A stretch of 9,206 nucleotides of DNA, taken from the NCBI GenBank assembly GCA_030049955.1, contig JASIJX010000411.1, positions 1-9,206 on the forward strand, read 5' to 3'. The notes under the pieces were generated by a model, which saw only the letters and a list, made by a program, of their open reading frames with translations, did not search any database and had not been told where the DNA came from. This stretch comes from Acidobacteriaceae bacterium (GTDB lineage: Bacteria; Acidobacteriota; Terriglobia; Terriglobales; Acidobacteriaceae). The position numbers and the translations under genes are program-made. This document shows, one piece after another, positions 1-7,900 of the stretch. Position 1 is the first letter of the stretch. Each line of letters begins with the position of its first letter.

Positions 1-1
1 C

Positions 2-226
2 CACTACAGCACAGGTGATCCCGCGGCATATGCTTTATCAAGGCAAATGAGTTCGGCATGGGTTAGTTTCGCGCGCACCGGCGATCCGAATCATGTTGGG
101 CTTCCTCATTGGCCGAGCTATACGCAGGAGGCTCGGGAGGTCATGTACTTTGATACACCGTGTGCGACGCGTAAGAACCCTGAAGCCGAGGGACTCGCGA
201 TCATCACGCGATTGCACCATTCATAA
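2..226 (+). CDS. Type-B carboxylesterase, C-terminal fragment (cut by window edge)
   Basis: The open frame from base 2 to the TAA at 224-226 encodes 74 residues that read as the C-terminal end of a carboxylesterase type B (para-nitrobenzyl esterase-like, alpha/beta hydrolase). The recognisable part is [15 protein letters not shown], followed by a short Gly-Leu-Pro-His-Trp-Pro-x-Tyr segment and then MYFDTPC, which is the usual order at the end of this family. These enzymes hydrolyse carboxylic esters and are often exported in this kind of bacterium. The catalytic Ser, Glu and His lie upstream of the visible part, so activity and export signal cannot be judged. The visible frame is uninterrupted and ends at a normal family position, so the gene may be intact, but the adjacent GH27 gene is decayed. 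The family call is firm; the substrate is unknown. Confidence 0.85.
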   Translation, partial: HYSTGDPAAYALSRQMSSAWVSFARTGDPNHVGLPHWPSYTQEAREVMYFDTPCATRKNPEAEGLAIITRLHHS

Positions 227-301
227 GATCCGCAACTTGACAAATGAATGCACTAGCCGAAGGAGAATATGCGCTTCTGCTGCTTGCGACGATCCAAGAG
301 T

Positions 302-776
302 GGACACTGGAACGATCCCGATTTGCTTCAGATCGGCAATCGGGGTATGACGGCAGACGAATATCGAACACAAATGAGCCTCTGGTCACTACTGCATACG
401 CCCCTGATCGCTGGCAACGACTTGCATACTATGACGAGTGAGACGAAATCCATCCTGATGAATTCAGAGGTCATTGCAATCGATCAGGATCCCGCAGCGT
501 GCCTGCACGCCGCACACCGCCTGATGGGACATCGGAAGTTCGAATCCGTCCTCTGGCCAACGAGGCCGTCGCAGTTGGTCCGTTCAATCGGGCCCTGCGC
601 CGGCGAGGATCAGTTTTCGCTGGAATAATCTCGGCTTGAACGAAAGTTTGGGCGGTAAAGTCCTGGAAGCTCGTGATTTGTGGAAACATGATGCGGTTCC
701 TGTCACTGGCGATACTTACACTGCGACTGTGCCTTCCCATAGGGTCGTTTTGGTTCGTGTCGCTGTTACGCCATAA
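302..776 (+). pseudogene. Decayed GH27 alpha-galactosidase, C-terminal half only, two frameshifts
   Basis: Three consecutive frames together give a GH27 (alpha-galactosidase, melibiase) C-terminus. Bases 302 to about 496 encode GHWNDPDLLQIGNRGMT, then a stretch ending in PLIAGNDL and EVIAIDQDPA, the highly conserved late part of the GH27 barrel. The match then jumps at about 497-499 to the next frame (VPARRTPPDGTSEVRIRPLA up to FNRA) and again at about 594 to a third frame (PAPARISFRWNNLGL to LVRVAVTP, stop TAA 774-776), which is the C-terminal beta domain. Each shift is explained by loss of one base; the second lies in a run of C. Upstream of 302 no GH27 similarity remains in any frame, so both catalytic aspartates and any signal peptide are missing. 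It cannot make an active enzyme. Sequencing error could explain the frameshifts but not the missing N-terminal part. Confidence 0.85.
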
Positions 777-862
777 AGGTGCTTAGTCGTCTTGACTCTC
801 ATGCCGCCGTCAACTGCAATGTTCTTGCAATCAATAGGAGACTCTAAGCAAGAGTTCCGCGA

Positions 863-1951
863 TTATGCTCGATCGCGAACTAGTTTTGTGACTCGGCCCG
901 TACGGTTCCAGTCGGAGATATAAATATTGGCCGCTTTGTCAATGAAGCAGCCGTGCGCGGCACTGAACGTGGCCGCGGAAATGCTGGATGGATCGAGCCC
1001 ATAATTGGCCCACGCTGCGCGATCTGGATTGTCGCCGAGAAATGCGACTGGTGTATTGTCGCGGTCAAGGACGACGGCACGGCCTTCCAGTTCCGAGATC
1101 ACAGCGTAATCGCCGTAGAAGCTAATCTGGCATGGCCGGCGCAGGTGTTCGGTGACCGTTCGCACGAATTTGCCGTCGAAATCGAAGTGGCAGAGACGGC
1201 GGTTTTCACGGTCGCAGATGAGGAGCAATGGCTGATCGTAGCGCGTGTCGACGGCCATGCCGTGATTACAATTGAAGAGGCCATCCGCGCTACCCTTGCC
1301 GCCATAGCTTGCCTTGAAGTTGCCTTTGCCGTCGAAGCGAAACAGGCGTGAGTCTCCATAGCCGTTGGCGATGAAGATGGAACCGTCCGGTGCAGGCACG
1401 GCGGCGGTTAGCTTCCACTCATTCGGCTCCTTGAAGCCGGCTTCAGGCGGGGCGGTGATCTTCTGCAGCACTGTGCCGTCTGTCTTCATTCGGATGAAGA
1501 GCCAGTTCTCTTTTGGAGTCCCTTTCTGCACCGTGCAAAGAAATTCTTCTTCCCCATCTTTCTCGACATGCACAAGGGAATGGATCTCAGGGTATTCGCC
1601 GGCGATGGTTTTTAGCAGCGCGCCTTCGGGGCTATACACCAGCACTCCCGTTTCGCTCTGCGTGCTGACATAAACGCGGCCGGCTTTGTCCGTCGCTATG
1701 CCGCCATGCGTTCCGCCGAAATTCGTTCCTGGGGGCAGCTTTCCCCAGTCACGAACTGCGCGATAAGTCCACTCACCGTTGCCTGTAAGGATTCTTTGCT
1801 CCATCTGACCGCACTCGTCCATTTCCCTCGTGTTTTCTGCAGCACTGCCATTCGCCGCGCCAATTGCAGAGAGCGTTACTGCGCCGGCTGCGAAGAAGAA
1901 ACGCCTCCTGCCGAGCAAATCGCTCCTGTTGCGATTCTTAGTCCCGTTCAT
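863..1951 (-). CDS. Tat-exported NHL-repeat / six-bladed beta-propeller protein
   Basis: This 362-residue protein starts with a twin-arginine signal: GRRRFFFAAGA at residues 14-24, then a hydrophobic stretch to about residue 38 (NGSAAEN). The rest reads as NHL-like beta-propeller blades: GGIATDKAGRVYVSTQ (about 83-98), PDGSIFIANGYGDSRLFRFD (188-207), an HGMAVD blade at 230-235, LLICDRENRRLCHFDFDGKF (243-262), and a last blade AAHGCFIDKAANIYISDWNR (331-350). Such propellers commonly bind proteins or carbohydrates; some are enzymes, but no catalytic signature is visible. The ATG overlaps the stop of the preceding gene by 4 bp (ATGA) and is preceded by AGGAG at 1959-1963, which fixes the start. 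It is the last gene of the operon. The role of a secreted partner or sensor subunit is inferred only from this position. Confidence 0.85.
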   Translation of the reverse strand: MNGTKNRNRSDLLGRRRFFFAAGAVTLSAIGAANGSAAENTREMDECGQMEQRILTGNGEWTYRAVRDWGKLPPGTNFGGTHGGIATDKAGRVYVSTQSETGVLVYSPEGALLKTIAGEYPEIHSLVHVEKDGEEEFLCTVQKGTPKENWLFIRMKTDGTVLQKITAPPEAGFKEPNEWKLTAAVPAPDGSIFIANGYGDSRLFRFDGKGNFKASYGGKGSADGLFNCNHGMAVDTRYDQPLLLICDRENRRLCHFDFDGKFVRTVTEHLRRPCQISFYGDYAVISELEGRAVVLDRDNTPVAFLGDNPDRAAWANYGLDPSSISAATFSAAHGCFIDKAANIYISDWNRTGRVTKLVRDRA

Positions 1952-3396
1952 CGTGCACTCCTAGCCACGGTTTGCGCATCCGGCTTTGATGGGGGCTGCG
2001 CTGGCGTATTGAACAGATAGACATGCTGCAAATTCTTCATTGATTGGAGTGAGACAAGCGCCGCCGTCGTTACTCGCGTGTTACTAAGGTTCAAATACTG
2101 CAACTGCGAAAGTCCGGTAAGCATTTGAATTCCGGCACCTGTTACATTCGTATCTTCGAGATGAATAGCGCGCAGGTTGGTGAACTTCGCCAGTGTACCG
2201 AAGCTCGCATCGGTAACTGCCGTGCGCCCAAGTTCTACTTCAACAATGTATGGCGCGAACTCTTGAAATTGTGCAAGCTGCGCGTCATTGAAGGTTGACG
2301 CAACATCGACCGTATTCAGGATCAAGCCGTCGGAAGGTTTGCTCGAAACCGGATTCAGCTTTGCGCCCTGACCTTGTTGCATCGCGCGGATCTCCGGCAT
2401 CAGAGCACTGTAATCCGGCACCGGGCGCAACGGCAGATCTTTATGCGCCTCTGGCAGGGAGACTCCTGCGAGGGTGGTCGCAGAAGCTGAGGCACCCTGC
2501 TGAATCCATGCACGAATCCAGGCAATTTGCTGCGAGCTCAGCGGCGGTCTGCCTTCAGCCGGCATGAAGTGTTTGTTGCTCGCTGGAAGCGTAATTCTCT
2601 CGAACAGAACGCTCTTCTCCGGACTGCCTGCGACAATCACGTCTCCATCCTTGCCGCCGCGCATCAACTCAGCGAAAGAATCAAGCCGCAGACCGCCTTC
2701 TGTCTTGCTGCTGCCATGGCAGGAGACGCAATTCAAATCGAAGATTGGATCGATATGCTGCGCATAGAACGAATTGGATGCCGGGGCGGCATTCACAACT
2801 CCGATGGCCAGCACTTTCTTGAGAGGAACGGGCATGTACTCGGTGAGGTAATTGCTCCCGTGCGTTAGCGTGCCTCCCTGGTGCGTCGTCCAGATAAGCA
2901 CCAGAAGGGAGCAGCCCAAGATGATCGGATAGGCACGCGATGAAATGCCAGCCGAACCTGCTTGTCGAAGTAATAAAGCGAACATCAGCAGGATGCTTAG
3001 AGTGATCGCACCCCACATATGCCGTGTGACGACTGCGCCGGTCTCGCCGCTTCCGTGAGCCAGCAGAAAACCCAGGATGAGCGTAACCAGGCAAGCGACA
3101 ACGGCAAGCACGAGCACGAAGCCCGCTGCCTCGCGCAACGCGGAGCGGTATGTGCCGGCGACCTCGAGAATCGGCACCAGCAGCAGCAGACCAATCGGAA
3201 CATGGAGGGCGAGAACGTGAAAACGGCCGAGAAACTGCTCCCACCCCGCATGTGGCTTGCCGTCGAGACGAAAAACCAAGGGGAGAAGGAGCAGGACAAC
3301 AGTTGCAATGAGCGCGACTAGCCAGGTTTTTCGAGTCGCCCGGTCACTTGGAATCCATCGCGCCGCAGTAAGCCCAGATCGTTCAAACGAAATCAC
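1948..3396 (-). CDS. DUF2231-type membrane protein fused to PSCyt1 cytochrome c and leucine-rich repeats
   Basis: A 482-residue protein with three parts. Residues 26-172 contain about five membrane helices (roughly 26-42, 62-80, 91-113, 127-143, 155-172) with histidines at 60, 65, 114, 126, 172 and 179; the motif FHVLALHVPIGLLLL resembles DUF2231-like membrane domains. Residues about 208-300 are a planctomycete-type cytochrome c domain (PSCyt1): haem motif CVSCH at 223-227, GGLRLDS at 234-240, and the likely distal Met ligand in HFMPAEGRPPL (Met278). Residues about 385-465 are leucine-rich repeats of the VELGRTAVTD / IHLEDTNVTG / LNLSNTRVTT type. Likely membrane-anchored, with haem and repeats outside. 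The start is GTG, overlapping the previous stop as GTGA; a weak AGGGA lies about 9 bases upstream. The domain calls are firm. Electron transfer from the membrane part to the cytochrome domain is inference. Confidence 0.88.
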   Translation of the reverse strand: MISFERSGLTAARWIPSDRATRKTWLVALIATVVLLLLPLVFRLDGKPHAGWEQFLGRFHVLALHVPIGLLLLVPILEVAGTYRSALREAAGFVLVLAVVACLVTLILGFLLAHGSGETGAVVTRHMWGAITLSILLMFALLLRQAGSAGISSRAYPIILGCSLLVLIWTTHQGGTLTHGSNYLTEYMPVPLKKVLAIGVVNAAPASNSFYAQHIDPIFDLNCVSCHGSSKTEGGLRLDSFAELMRGGKDGDVIVAGSPEKSVLFERITLPASNKHFMPAEGRPPLSSQQIAWIRAWIQQGASASATTLAGVSLPEAHKDLPLRPVPDYSALMPEIRAMQQGQGAKLNPVSSKPSDGLILNTVDVASTFNDAQLAQFQEFAPYIVEVELGRTAVTDASFGTLAKFTNLRAIHLEDTNVTGAGIQMLTGLSQLQYLNLSNTRVTTAALVSLQSMKNLQHVYLFNTPAQPPSKPDAQTVARSAR

Positions 3397-4949
3397 GCCA
3401 ATATTCCCTGCACCACGCTCGCCGGCGCCGGACCTGTCAACTTCTGATCCTGCCCCTGGAATTTATAGAAGAGCTTGTTGTGATCGATGCCGAGACAATG
3501 CAGGATGGTCGCGTTGAAATCGCGCACGGGCACCGAATCCTTCACAATGTTGTAACTGAATTCGTCGGTTTCGCCGTAAGAGAGTCCTGGGCGCATGCCG
3601 CCGCCTGCCATCCACGTCGTAAAGCAGCGCGGATGGTGGTCGCGGCCATAGTTATCCCGTGTCAGGCCGCCCTGGCTGTAGACTGTGCGGCCGAACTCGC
3701 CGGCCCAAATCACCAGCGTGTCATCGAGCAATCCGCGGCGCTTGAGATCGGTGACGAGCGCGTAACAGCCGCGGTCAGTCTCCTGGCAGAGAAGCGGCAA
3801 GATGGTGGGGACATCGTTATGGACATCCCATCCCCGCTTGTACACTTGCACGAATCGTACGCCACGTTCGGTCATGCGCCGCGCCAGCAGGCAGTTGTAG
3901 GCAAACGTTCCGGGTTCCTTGGCTTCTGGTCCGTAAAGATCCCAGGTGGATTGTGGCTCTTTGCTCAAGTCGACCAGGTCCGGTACCGACGCCTGCATCC
4001 GGTAGGCCATCTCGTACTGGGAAATGCGCGCGTTTGTCTCCGGGTCGCCCAACTCCTGGAGCGCCTGCCGATTGATCTCTTCGACTGCGTCAAGCATTTT
4101 GCGACGCACGGCGCGATCCACGCCGTCTGGATCGGTAAGAAACAGTACCGGATCACCGGCCGACCGCAACCCTACGCCTGCGTATTCCGAGGAGAGAAAC
4201 CCGCTGCTCCACAGCCGCGAGGAGACTGGTTGGTTGTTCTCCTTCGCGTCAAGTTTCGTCTGCAGCACCATGAAGGTGGGCAGATTGTCGTTGAGGCTTC
4301 CCAGGCCATAAGAAAGCCACGAACCGAGGCATGGCTTGCCCGCATTCATATTACCGGTGTTCATCAACATGATGGCCGGTTCGTGGTTAATCGCATCGGT
4401 ATTGGTTGTCTTGATGATCGTGAGATCGTCAACCATGCGCGCAGTGTAAGGCAGCAGATCGCTGATCCATGTTCCCGAATTGCCCTGGCGATTGAATGCC
4501 CAGTGCGGAGGCGCAATCGGAAACCGCGCCTGGCCGGCGGTCATGCCGGTTAATTGCTGATTTCCGCGGACGGAGTCAGGAAGATCCATGTTGAACTGAG
4601 CGGCGAGATTCGGCTTGTAGTCCCAGAGATCAACCTGCGGCGGCGCTCCGGACATGAAGAGATAGATGGCACGCTTGGCCTTTGGCGCAAAGTTCGGGAA
4701 CATTCTGTCAGGAACTGCCGGAACAGGAGACGGGCCTTTGGCATTGCTCGAAAGGGCGTCGCCATGCAACGCGGTCGCGCCGCCCAGAAGGCTGGCTAAA
4801 CCGGCCCATCCCAACACCTTGCCCGTTCGGCCCAGAAAATGACGGCGGGTTTCGATCTCGGCCCATTCGCGTTTGAGACCGGCAGGGATCGGCAAGCCCA
4901 TGACAGTAGGCTCGCGTTCACAGTCGGTACATAGGATATGTTGCTTCAT
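3393..4949 (-). CDS. Tat-exported DUF1501 family protein (alkaline phosphatase/sulfatase-like fold)
   Basis: A 518-residue protein of the DUF1501 family (PF07394), a group related in fold to sulfatases and alkaline phosphatases but without an assigned reaction that I know of. Visible family motifs are RAIYLFMSGAPPQVDLWDYKP (93-113, written here only to its key residues Gly101, Pro103-104, Asp107 and Asp110), RGWDVH (372-377), VIWAGEFGRT (413-422) and the Asp/His-rich GRDHHP (435-440), all candidates for metal or substrate binding. Export is by the Tat pathway: ETRRHFLGRTG at 33-43, then a hydrophobic core about 45-61. The N-terminus is odd, with 34 residues before the twin arginine including CTDC at 7-10. 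The chosen ATG is preceded by GAGGGG about 5 bases upstream, so the extension appears real. It starts 12 bp after the large cytochrome gene and overlaps the next gene by 4 bp. Confidence 0.92.
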   Translation of the reverse strand: MKQHILCTDCEREPTVMGLPIPAGLKREWAEIETRRHFLGRTGKVLGWAGLASLLGGATALHGDALSSNAKGPSPVPAVPDRMFPNFAPKAKRAIYLFMSGAPPQVDLWDYKPNLAAQFNMDLPDSVRGNQQLTGMTAGQARFPIAPPHWAFNRQGNSGTWISDLLPYTARMVDDLTIIKTTNTDAINHEPAIMLMNTGNMNAGKPCLGSWLSYGLGSLNDNLPTFMVLQTKLDAKENNQPVSSRLWSSGFLSSEYAGVGLRSAGDPVLFLTDPDGVDRAVRRKMLDAVEEINRQALQELGDPETNARISQYEMAYRMQASVPDLVDLSKEPQSTWDLYGPEAKEPGTFAYNCLLARRMTERGVRFVQVYKRGWDVHNDVPTILPLLCQETDRGCYALVTDLKRRGLLDDTLVIWAGEFGRTVYSQGGLTRDNYGRDHHPRCFTTWMAGGGMRPGLSYGETDEFSYNIVKDSVPVRDFNATILHCLGIDHNKLFYKFQGQDQKLTGPAPASVVQGILA

Positions 4950-4961
4950 CGTGTCCCCTCG

Positions 4962-7900
4962 TTACTTTGTCAGTGTTTCGTCCAGGTTGAGCATCTCGCT
5001 CGCCACCATCGTCCACGCTGCAAGCTCGGGCGCCGGAATTGCCTCATCGGGCTTGCTTTCTCCATCATTAATCAATGCGTGAGCGGCTTTGGGATCAGCA
5101 GAGTAATGCTGCTCCAACTGGTCCAACGAGCTTTCCAGGACCGCCGCCATCTTTGGAGGCGCGTCGTGAGCGAGCAGGATGTCGCTCATCAGGTCGATGC
5201 GCTGATCGGGCTTGTGACCGCCCTCCAGAATGACACGCTGTGCCAGCGCCCGCGCAGCTTCGACCCATTGTACGTCGTTCATTGTCACCAGCGCCTGCAA
5301 GGGCGTATCCGTTCTCTGGCGCCGCGTGCACACAACATCGCGCGGCGGCGCGTCAAAGGCGTCCATGTCCGGAAGAATCGCCATGCGTTTCCAATAGCTG
5401 TACATGCTGCGTCGGTACAACGCATCCCCTTGCTGCTGAACATAATGCAGCGTGTCGCTGCCTCCGATGCTGATCTGCTCCCACACATTCTGCGGCTGGT
5501 AGGGCTTCACGCTCGGCCCCCCAATTTTGTTGACCAGCAGTCCACCGGACTGCAGCGCAATATCGCGCAGCGTTTCGGCGTCCATGCGGAAGCGCGGACC
5601 GCGCGAGAGGAATATATTGGTCGGGTCTTTCGCCAGCTGCTCGGGCGTAGACTTTGCGCTTTGCCGATAGGCGGCCGACATCACCATCAGTTTGTACATG
5701 TGCTTGACGTTCCACCCGCTCTCGCGGAACTCAACCGCAAGCCAATCGAGCAGCTCAGGGTCCGAAGGCCGTGCTCCCATAATCCCGAAGTCTTCGGTGG
5801 TCTCTACGATGCCGGTGCCGAAAAGCTCGTTCCACATGCGGTTCACGGTGACGCGCGCGGTGAGTGGGTTGTCGGCGCTCACCGTCCATTCGGCCAGCGC
5901 CAGGCGATTATGCGGTAAGCCTGCCGGCAACGGCGGCAGGAAGTGCGGCGTGTTAGCCTCCACACGCTCAGTTCGTGCAGTGTAGACGCCACGCGTCAGA
6001 ATGTGGGCATAGGCGATGGACGGCTTTTCCCACGAAACCTGCGTCAGCACGCCGCCCTCGGATAGTCTGTCAAGCTGGGAATTCAGCGCGTCCCTCTCGC
6101 CTTCGATCTCCCTGTATGACTTATCTACCGCATTCAGGTAGAACTCGCTCACAACATGCCACTGATCTTCGTTCCATTGCGAGGTTGGCTTTGCCGCCAA
6201 CTCGGCAACGTAATCTTCAAAAGGAAGCCGCGTGATCTCCTCTGCTGAGAGAGAACGCGCATACAGGCGCAGATCCTGATAGCGTGTTTCCTTCGCCGGG
6301 GAAGCATCGGGATAGCGCCAGCCAAGCTCCATAGGAGCTTGTGTCCGGATGGTCGCGCCGTGCAGCGAATCGGCCATGGCGTGCGTCTTCATCGGCACAC
6401 CGTCGAGATAAATCTTGACGCCCGACGCCTTGCCTGACCCGTCGTAGGTAAAGAGGATGTGCTTCCATTGCCCGTCGAGCCTAAGCGGCTCAATGGCAGC
6501 CACCTTAATGGCCACAAGTGGCGTGTTGTCTTTTGCCTCTGCCGGCGTTGTGGAATCGGGCTTGGGTTTTGCTGCCTCCTTTTTCTCGGTTGGCTTCTTC
6601 TTATCCGGTGGCTTGTTCGGCGAGAGATCCTGCTTCGTCAAATCCTGCGGCGCTGGATAATCAAACTTTTCCTTTGCCTGGGGCACGGGGCTCGATTTCG
6701 GGCCGTCTTTCGGCTCTTCATTGACGAGATCGACGACGATCAAACCCTTTTCAACGCTCAGGTCCCAGCCGCGGTTGTGCTGCGTAGTATCCATTTTGGA
6801 AATAAGGGCACCCGACCTGTCGGAAATCTTAAAGTTTGGCGCGTAGCGCAGCATGATCCACCCGCCCGCTGAGAACGGCTGATTCGTGTCAAAGTCGCCG
6901 ATTTGTCCGAGGGCTACCCGTGTATTCGCCTCCATTCGGAAATCAGGCCACAACCAGGTCGTCTCTCCCCACGACGGTTTTACTTCGCTCGTAATAAACG
7001 AAGCCGGGCGTGCATCGGGCGCGCTATTCTTCAGCACGCCGCCCTGGCCTTCATCGAGGCGCAGGCGCAGCATAAGCTTATCTGTCGAGACCGCCTGCGG
7101 TAGATCCTGCTTCGACGCCAGCCATTGCGAGACCAGATTGCGCTCATCGCGGCGCATCGCTCGCAGTTTCTCAACCAGTTCCTCGCGTTTTGCAAACACG
7201 CGATCATACGCTTCAGTGTTTTGCGCTGTTGGAATGCGCACCACCGGCGCCCACACCGGCCGGTCGTCGTTGAACGGCTTTTCATCAATATTGTTGAAAA
7301 AGGCGCTCAGCGCATAGAAGTCTTTTTGCGTAGTCGGATCGAACTTGTGGTCATGACATACTGCGCAGCCCACGGTGAGTCCCATGAAGGTTGCGCCATA
7401 CGCCTCGGTCCGTTCGCGGGCTATGTTCACGCGCAGCTCTTCGGGAATCGTTCCTCCCTCATTGGAGCTGACACCAAGCCGCACGTATCCGCTGGCAATC
7501 AGAGGGTCGAGATTCTTCGCTGGCATAAGATCCCCGGCGATCTGCTCCATGGCAAACTGATCGAAAGGCGTATTGTTGTTGAAGGAACGGATGACATAAT
7601 CGCGATACGGCCAAATATCGTGACTGTTGTCGTAATGCAGGCCATATGTATCGGCGTAGCGCGCATAATCGAGCCAGTAACGGGCTCGCTGTTCTCCGTA
7701 GGAGGGACGGGCAAGAAGAGAATCGACAAGATGCTCATAGGCGTCGGGGGATTTATCATTGACGAACGCCTTCACCTCGGCGGGCGTTGGCAGCAAGCCC
7801 GTTAAGTCAAGAGTCACGCGACGGATCAACGTGTGCTTGTCAGCTTCAGGAGAGGGATGCAATCCCTCCTTTTTCATGCGGGCCAGTACGAATGCATCGA

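Noticed and set aside
38..389. Several 60-85 codon open frames on both strands around the esterase end
   Set aside because: They overlap the recognisable esterase C-terminus and GH27 remnant in other frames and carry no motif.
841..855. Small hairpin ACTCT-aagca-AGAGT just after the operon end, and a similar one (TGCAA-TTGCA) at about 816-830
   Set aside because: Stems are only 5 bp, AT-rich, and not followed by a T run on the minus strand, so a terminator cannot be supported.
2681..3244. Minus-strand open frame of 187 codons within the DUF2231-cytochrome gene
   Set aside because: It is in another frame of a gene whose membrane helices and haem motif are clear; its Arg/Ser-rich composition is that of an out-of-frame reading.
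3480..4553. Plus-strand open frame of 357 codons opposite the DUF1501 gene
   Set aside because: It lies fully antisense to a gene with clear family motifs, has no recognisable domain and is explained by the codon bias of the true strand.
4938..5918. Plus-strand open frame of 326 codons opposite the DUF1553 region
   Set aside because: It is antisense to conserved DUF1553 coding sequence, rich in His, Arg and Gln as typical of shadow frames, and has no family match.
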